From VXRJ01 sp965246995 (GTDB lineage Bacteria > Acidobacteriota > Vicinamibacteria > Vicinamibacterales > UBA8438): 64,000 nucleotides of DNA. The stretch lies in assembly GCA_965246995.1 (NCBI GenBank), contig OZ252008.1, forward strand, positions 3,286,001-3,350,000, given 5' to 3'. A program made the translations under genes and the position numbers. Below are positions 59,166 to 64,000 of the stretch, in pieces. The notes under the pieces were generated by a model. The model worked only from the letters and a program-made list of their open reading frames with translations. It was not told where the DNA came from and did not search any database. Numbering within the stretch: the stretch's first letter is position 1; every line of letters starts with the position of its first letter.

Positions 59166-59308
59166 CGCGCGGCACCGACACGTGGTGGCGAGACGTCATC
59201 GGGGCTGGTTCCTCCGGCGGTTTCAGCCGCCCTTTGACGCCGGGGACGAGAATAACAAGGGCGGATACGCATGTAGATTCCGACGGTGCTGGGTCCTCGG
59301 ACGCGGGT
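59166..59308 (+). pseudogene. tmRNA (ssrA) internal fragment, diverged
   Basis: 143 bases align without gaps to tmRNA positions 28543-28685 with 7 mismatches (about 95% identity). The fragment covers the late pseudoknot region to the 5' strand of the T-stem, lacks the tag frame and the CCA end, and stops exactly one base before the 25-bp att repeat starts in ssrA. It is a relic of another integration or recombination event at ssrA. Confidence 0.85.
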
Positions 59309-59456
59309 GTTGACCTGCATCGGCGGATGCTGGATCCTTCGGTTGACCCCATGTGCGAGAACATGCAGTCGGCAGTTCGACGCTCAGATGGAGTCGAGAC
59401 AACGTCTGCGGCTAGCGGGAGGACAGCGGCACGCCGACGAGCCGAGAGAGCGTGAC

Positions 59457-60084
59457 ATGCCCGCACCCGCCGATCCGAAGATCTACCACATCGTTCACGT
59501 GGACCGATTGCCGTCCATCATCGCGGAGGCGGCCTTCTGTGCGATTCAGAGATTGCTCGACGCGAGCCGGTCGGAACCACGATTGGCATGAACGACATCA
59601 AGCAACGGCGGCTGACAGAGCTCCTTCTGAACAGCCGTGCAGACCTCCATGTGGGCGCGTGCGTCCCGTTCTACTTCTGCCCACGCTCCGTCATGCTCTA
59701 CGTGATCAAGAAGGCGAACCACCCGCAACTCTCCTATCGAGGCGGACAGGGTCCTATCGTTCATTTGGAGGCGGACTTGCGATCGACCGTTGCCTGGACT
59801 GACGAGCGCGATCTGCGCTGGTCGTTCACGCTTTCGAATGCCGGCGCCCGTTATTTCAAAGATCGGTCCTGAAGCAATTGGATGAGACCGACTGGGACGC
59901 CGTGGATTGGCAGCACTGCAAGGAAGGCAAGCAGGCGGAGTTCCTGATCGAACAACGATTCCCGTGGGAACTCGTCTCGCGTATCGGCGTGCAGTCACTG
60001 GGGTTGTGTCAACAGGCCGTGGCGTACCTCGAAACCGCGGCGCACAGACCACCCGTCGAAATCCGCCTAGACTGGTATTACTGA
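59457..60084 (+). pseudogene. darT: DarT DNA ADP-ribosyltransferase toxin, frameshifted
   Basis: From ATG at 59457: MPAPADPKIYHIVHVDRLPS IIAE in frame 1. A first shift (about 59530-59580) leads to GTTIGMNDIKQRRLTELLLN, HVGACVPFYFCPRSVMLYVI and IVHLEADLRSTVAW in a second frame, ending at a TGA after YFKDRS (59872). A second shift gives LDETDWDAVDWQHCKEGKQA EFLIEQRFPWELV in a third frame, with the catalytic Glu of the KQAEFL motif, ending LDWYY. About 15 residues usual before KEGKQAEF are also missing. DarT modifies thymidine in DNA. This copy should be dead. Confidence 0.88.
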
Positions 60085-60096
60085 CGGAGGACGGTC

Positions 60097-61167
60097 GTGA
60101 TTACCTACAAGACCGGCAACATCCTCGCAGAGGCAGCAGAAGCCCTGGTCAACACCGTCAACTGCGTCGGGATCATGGGGCGTGGGATCGCACTTCAATT
60201 CAAGCGCGCATTTCCCGACAACTTCAAGGCGTACGCTGCCCGCTGCAAGCGTGATCAGATGCGGCCCGGACGCGTGTTCGTCTTCGAGACCGGCCAGATT
60301 CTCCCCCCGCGCTACATCATCAATTTCCCGACCAAGCGTCATTGGCGGGGCAAGAGCCGAATCGAAGACATCGAATCCGGGTTGGAATCACTCACGCGGG
60401 AAATCCGCTCGCGCGGTATCCGATCGATCGCTATCCCTCCGCTCGGCAGCGGATTGGGCGGGTTGCACTGGCCGAGTGTGCGCGCTCGCATGGAGGCTGT
60501 TCTGAGCTCACTGGATGATGTCGAGATTGTCATCTTCGAGCCGGGCGGCGGGGCGGCGGACGGTCGGGCCAACCGGTCACGCGACGTCCCGACGATGACG
60601 GCGGGGCGGGCGGCGCTGGTCGGGCTTCTCGACCGTTACCTGCTCGGCCTGCTGGATCCGTTCGTCACGCTGCTGGAAGCCCACAAACTCATGTACTTCA
60701 TGCAGGCTGCAGGCGAGCCCTTGCAACTGAGGTTCACGAAGGGTCACTACGGGCCGTACGCCGAGAATCTCCGGCACGTGCTGAACGCCATTGAGGGCCA
60801 TTTTGTGTCTGGCTACGCCGAGGGTGGCGATGTTCCCGACCGGCAATTGCAACTCGTACCTGGCGCCCTTGAGGAAGCTCGTGCGTTTCTCCAGAACGAG
60901 GCCGACACGCAGGACCGCTTTGCGCGGGTGTCAGATCTGGTTGACGGCTTCGAATCGCCGTTCGGTCTGGAGCTGCTGGCTACCGTTCACTGGATCGTCG
61001 GCGAAGAAGCACAGACCCTGAATCTGGAGGAGATCGCAAGGCGCACCTACGGGTGGAACGAGAGCAAGAAACAGTTCTCACGACGGCAGATCGGGCTTGC
61101 ATTTCAGGTGCTGTCCGAGAAGGGCTGGGTCCCTCCAGCCGACCGTCCTCGACCCGCGCAAGCCTGA
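60097..61167 (+). CDS. darG: DarG macrodomain antitoxin (ADP-ribosyl-DNA glycohydrolase)
   Basis: 356 residues from GTG at 60097. The N-terminal macrodomain (1-150) has GNILAEAAEALVNTVNCVGI, MGRGIALQFKRAFPDNFKAY and IAIPPLGSGLGGLHWPSVRA, the loops that bind and hydrolyse ADP-ribose. The C-terminal DarG domain (about 170-350) has FVTLLEAHKLMYFMQAAGEP and RFTKGHYGPYAENLRHVLNA. It removes ADP-ribose from DNA and binds DarT. It appears intact although its toxin is broken, 12 bases after the darT remnant. Confidence 0.92.
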   Translation: MITYKTGNILAEAAEALVNTVNCVGIMGRGIALQFKRAFPDNFKAYAARCKRDQMRPGRVFVFETGQILPPRYIINFPTKRHWRGKSRIEDIESGLESLTREIRSRGIRSIAIPPLGSGLGGLHWPSVRARMEAVLSSLDDVEIVIFEPGGGAADGRANRSRDVPTMTAGRAALVGLLDRYLLGLLDPFVTLLEAHKLMYFMQAAGEPLQLRFTKGHYGPYAENLRHVLNAIEGHFVSGYAEGGDVPDRQLQLVPGALEEARAFLQNEADTQDRFARVSDLVDGFESPFGLELLATVHWIVGEEAQTLNLEEIARRTYGWNESKKQFSRRQIGLAFQVLSEKGWVPPADRPRPAQA

Positions 61168-61466
61168 GGCGATCCTCCACGGCACGCGCGCCGGAGCGGC
61201 TTCGGTGCAACTGCTCCGCCAAGTCGACGCCGCCGAGCAACTCGGCATTTCAGCTAGTCGGAAGAAAGCTGGTGGCGATCGAGGACGGCTATCGGGAGAG
61301 CGTGGAGAGCTGTCGTGGACCGGTACGCGGGTCGAGCGTGCGGGCGCAACCTTGCGCAGGCGGCCCACGGGGAGATACCTCCGGTCCCTGACTGGCAGCG
61401 GGACCTGATTCGTGAGCGCCTGGCGGTGCTGAAAGACATCCGGCCGGAGGAACGTTCGGTGGCTTC
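61168..61466 (+). other. Gap with a possible addiction-module remnant
   Basis: Near the end the plus strand reads EIPPVPDWQRDLIRERLAVL then KDIRPEERSV (61368-61460). The PxWQRDLIxERL pattern is that of small RelB-like addiction-module components, but the N-terminal part and a start are missing. The rest of the gap has nothing recognisable. Confidence 0.35.
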
Positions 61467-63629
61467 CTACACGGACACCAGTCTCTGATTCTTGATCGGA
61501 AGATCCCTTACTCGAATCCCCGTCGCCGCGAAGATGGCATTGGTGACCGCCGGCGCCACCGGTGGTACACCGGGCTCGCCGAGGCCACCCAGGCGCTCAT
61601 CCGAACGGATGAACTCGACCTGGACGTGCGGGGCGTCGGCCATGCGGATCATCTGGTGATCGCGGAAGTTGCTTTCGACGACGCGACCTTCGGCAATGGT
61701 GATCTCGCCCACCATGGCGGCGGAGAGGCCGAAGATGACACCGCCCTCCATCTGACCCGCGGCGCTGTCGGTGTTGACGACGTCCCCGCAGTCGGCGACG
61801 GCGTAGACGTTGCGGACGCGGAGCCCGCCCTGCGGCGACACCGCGACGTGGGCTACCTGGCCGACGATGGTGCCGAAGCTCTCCGCAATGGCGATGCCGT
61901 GGCCCTCGCCCTCGGGCAGCGAGCTGCCCCAGTCGGCCATCTGGGCCACGCGGTCGAGGACGGCGCGGAACCGGGGGTGATCGTCCATCAGGTCGCGGCG
62001 GAACGCGTAGGGGTCCTTGCCGGCCGCGTGGGCCAGCTCGTCGATGAACGACTCCTTGAAGAAGCCGTGCTGCGAGTTGAGCACCGACCGCCAGGCGCCT
62101 TCCCGGATATGGTGGGAGGCGCCCCGGCCGTCGAATCGCATGTCCGCGATGGCGTACGGCATGAATAGCGACTCGCTGTCACCGCCGCCGGCGTAGTGGG
62201 CCCCCACGGCGAGGGGACGGCCATCGGCATCCAGCGCGCCGGCGTAGCGGCACATCCCGGCCGGCCGGTAGTAGTCGTGCTGGATGTCGTTCTCCCGGCT
62301 CCAGACCAGCTTGACCGGCGTGGGGGACATCACCTTCGCGATGCGCGCGGCGAGATCGACGTAGTCGAAGCTGAAGGGGAGGCGCCGGCCGTAGCCGCCG
62401 CCGAGCATCAGGTTCGTGAGCTGCACCTGGTCGGTGCCGAAGTCCAGGGCGCTCGCCGCGATAGAGCGCGCGTTCAGCGGATCCTGTGTGCCGGCCCACA
62501 CGTCGGCGCGGCCACCTTCGACGCGCACCGTGCACGCCATCGGCTCCATCGTTGCGTGGGCCAGGAACGGCACGCGGTAGTCGGCGGCGACGACCCTGGC
62601 GGCCTCCGCCGGCATCTCCGGGGCGGCGCCGAGCGCGGCGTCGAATGCCGAGAAGATCGTCTCGCTCGAGACGTCGCCGTGGCCCGCGTCGTCGTAGACG
62701 GGGCTGAGCGCGGCAAGCGCCTTGCGGGCGCGCCAGTAGCTGTCGGCGACCACCGCGACCGCCTCCTCGAGCTCCACGACCTCCTTCACGCCGGGCATCG
62801 CCTTCGCTGGCGCCGGATCGACCGACATCAGCCTCCCGCCTTGCACCGGAGCGATATCGACCGCCGCGTAGAGCATGCCGGGCAGCGTGAAGTCGATGCC
62901 GTAGCGGACGCCCCCGTTGACCTTCGGGGGGATGTCGAAGCGCGGCTTGGCCGTGCGCCGGATGGTGTAGGTGTCCGGATCCTTCAGCGGTGGATTCGAC
63001 GGGGCCGGGATTGCCGCCGCGGCCCGGGCCAGCTCGCCGAACGTCGCGCTCTGGCCGGACGGAGTGTGCGTGACGTGGGACCGGGCCGCCGCGCACTCCG
63101 CGGCCGGAACGCCGAAGCGCTCCGCCGCGGCCGCGAGCAGCATCTCCCGCGCCGCGCCACCTGCGATGCGCATGCCGTAGCCGGTACCGCGGACCGCCAG
63201 CGAGCCGCCGGTCAACTGCGTGCCGAACCACCGTGCGAGGCGGTAGGCGCCGTAGTCGATGGCGCGCTCGAGCGGCGCCGGCATCGAATCGCCCGTGAAC
63301 GCGCGCAGCAGGTAGGCGTTGGCATAGGCGTCGAGGGCGGGCGCCTCCTGGATGCGCACGCGCTCCCACTCCGCCTCCATCTCTTCGGCTGCCATCATCG
63401 CGAGCCCGGTCTGCGACCCCTGTCCCATCTCGCAGTGCGGGATGAGGATGGTGACGAAGTTGTCGGGGGTGACGGTGATCCAGGTCGTCAGCTCGCCCTT
63501 CTCGATCGCATCCGCCGAGACGACGCTGTGGCGGCCCGGCGCGAACGCGACCCCGGCGACGCCGAGGACGAACCCGCCGCCGACGAGGCTCCCGGCGCCA
63601 ATGAAGGCGCGTCTCGTCCACTTACCCAT
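61467..63629 (-). CDS. Molybdopterin-dependent dehydrogenase large subunit (IorB/aldehyde oxidase type)
   Basis: 720 residues with a Tat signal (MGKWTRRAFIGAGSLVGGGF), so it is exported folded. VTPDNFVTILIPHCEMGQGS, the Moco-binding LGGGYGRRLPFSFDYV and QMEGGVIFGLSAAM are landmarks of the isoquinoline 1-oxidoreductase beta-subunit group of the xanthine oxidase family. GGLGEPGVPPVAPAVTNAIF near the C-terminus holds the catalytic Glu. It hydroxylates N-heterocycles or oxidises aldehydes with water as oxygen source. Its start overlaps the stop of the iron-sulfur subunit by 8 bases. Confidence 0.92.
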   Translation of the reverse strand: MGKWTRRAFIGAGSLVGGGFVLGVAGVAFAPGRHSVVSADAIEKGELTTWITVTPDNFVTILIPHCEMGQGSQTGLAMMAAEEMEAEWERVRIQEAPALDAYANAYLLRAFTGDSMPAPLERAIDYGAYRLARWFGTQLTGGSLAVRGTGYGMRIAGGAAREMLLAAAAERFGVPAAECAAARSHVTHTPSGQSATFGELARAAAAIPAPSNPPLKDPDTYTIRRTAKPRFDIPPKVNGGVRYGIDFTLPGMLYAAVDIAPVQGGRLMSVDPAPAKAMPGVKEVVELEEAVAVVADSYWRARKALAALSPVYDDAGHGDVSSETIFSAFDAALGAAPEMPAEAARVVAADYRVPFLAHATMEPMACTVRVEGGRADVWAGTQDPLNARSIAASALDFGTDQVQLTNLMLGGGYGRRLPFSFDYVDLAARIAKVMSPTPVKLVWSRENDIQHDYYRPAGMCRYAGALDADGRPLAVGAHYAGGGDSESLFMPYAIADMRFDGRGASHHIREGAWRSVLNSQHGFFKESFIDELAHAAGKDPYAFRRDLMDDHPRFRAVLDRVAQMADWGSSLPEGEGHGIAIAESFGTIVGQVAHVAVSPQGGLRVRNVYAVADCGDVVNTDSAAGQMEGGVIFGLSAAMVGEITIAEGRVVESNFRDHQMIRMADAPHVQVEFIRSDERLGGLGEPGVPPVAPAVTNAIFAATGIRVRDLPIKNQRLVSV

Positions 63630-64000
63630 GACGCTCCTCCGTCTTGCCCCCGGTCTTGCCGTCGGCGATGGCGTGAATCGCGCGCCGCACCCGGACGAAC
63701 GTGCCGCAGCGGCAGATGTTGGTGATCGTGGCGTCTATCTGCTCGTCGCTCGGATTCGGCCGCTGTTCGAGGAGCGACGAGACGGCCATGATCATGCCGG
63801 ACTGGCAGTAGCCGCACTGCGGCACCTGGTGGTCTATCCAGGCCTCCTGCACCGCGTGCAACTTGCCGTCCTGCTCGAGCCCCTCAATGGTCGTGATTGG
63901 CATCCCCTCGGCGGCGGAGACCGGCAGGGTGCAGGTTCGGACGGCCCGGCCGTCGAGGTGCACGGTGCAGGCCCCGCAGGCCGCGATGCCGCACCCGAAC
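63622..64000 (-). CDS. [2Fe-2S] subunit of the molybdenum dehydrogenase (IorA type), cut by edge
   Basis: 126 codons of the C-terminal part; the 5' end lies beyond the window. FGCGIAACGACTVHLDG carries cysteines of the first plant-type [2Fe-2S] cluster. QCGYCQSGMIMAVSSLL and ITNICRCGTFVRVRRAI carry the second cluster's CxxC...CRC set. It passes electrons from the molybdopterin subunit to an acceptor. An acceptor cytochrome gene may lie upstream outside the window. Confidence 0.93.
   Translation of the reverse strand, partial: FGCGIAACGACTVHLDGRAVRTCTLPVSAAEGMPITTIEGLEQDGKLHAVQEAWIDHQVPQCGYCQSGMIMAVSSLLEQRPNPSDEQIDATITNICRCGTFVRVRRAIHAIADGKTGGKTEERHG

Overview
The window is GC-rich bacterial chromosome, most likely Acidobacteriota (class Vicinamibacteria is my best guess). 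The guess rests on GC content, on the secreted creatininase-like, DUF6152 and molybdopterin-dehydrogenase genes, on MalT-like regulators and on heavy insertion-sequence (IS) load. No rRNA is present to confirm it.

Bases 1-28,700 are mostly core genome. The minus strand carries the start of a kelch-repeat secreted protein, a penicillin-acylase-type hydrolase, mltG and ruvX. They are followed on the plus strand by an S41-peptidase homologue that has lost its catalytic Ser/Lys dyad. Next come a broken sigma-factor remnant, a large LuxR/MalT-type ATPase regulator, a deleted paralogue of that regulator and an IS66 element with perfect 8-bp target duplications. After a glycosyltransferase and tRNA-Val(GAC) comes the translation operon thrS-infC-rpmI-rplT-pheS-pheT, then a zapB-like gene and zapA, a structured RNA candidate (possibly 6S RNA), rny and thiL. 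A heterodimeric ABC exporter, an outer-membrane beta-barrel protein, a GAF-like protein and the tmRNA gene (ssrA, 28350-28707) close the core block.

Bases 28,711-51,542 form a genomic island at ssrA. The last 22 bases of tmRNA plus 3 more (25 bp) are repeated exactly at 51518-51542, the classic left and right ends of an element integrated in ssrA. No intact integrase was recognised. The island is dense with IS elements (ISL3, IS66 and several IS3-family elements, whole or partial). At three sites the interrupted gene can be rebuilt by removing the IS and one target duplication, cleanly in frame at two of them. Cargo includes a PQQ-dependent dehydrogenase-cytochrome c lipoprotein, a creatininase-like protein, a DUF6152 cluster, a repeat-domain surface-protein fragment, a tryptophan-halogenase stub, a Na+/H+ antiporter with an internal stop, a HugZ-like protein and a vapBC-type toxin-antitoxin pair.

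Bases 51,543-61,470 look like a second, older accessory zone: an unknown two-gene unit, IS3 and VOC-family remnants, an alpha/beta hydrolase, a 168-bp MITE-like element and an AT-richer gene with a PD-(D/E)XK nuclease motif. They also hold a metallo-beta-lactamase-fold remnant, a class-C beta-lactamase-like serine hydrolase and a 143-bp diverged tmRNA fragment that stops exactly where the att repeat begins. A DarTG system follows in which the DarT toxin is frameshifted and the DarG antitoxin is intact. The window ends in a two-subunit molybdenum dehydrogenase (IorA/IorB type), cut by the right edge.

Overall the window shows a conserved translation and cell-division backbone next to a tmRNA-anchored accessory region that IS elements have repeatedly rearranged.
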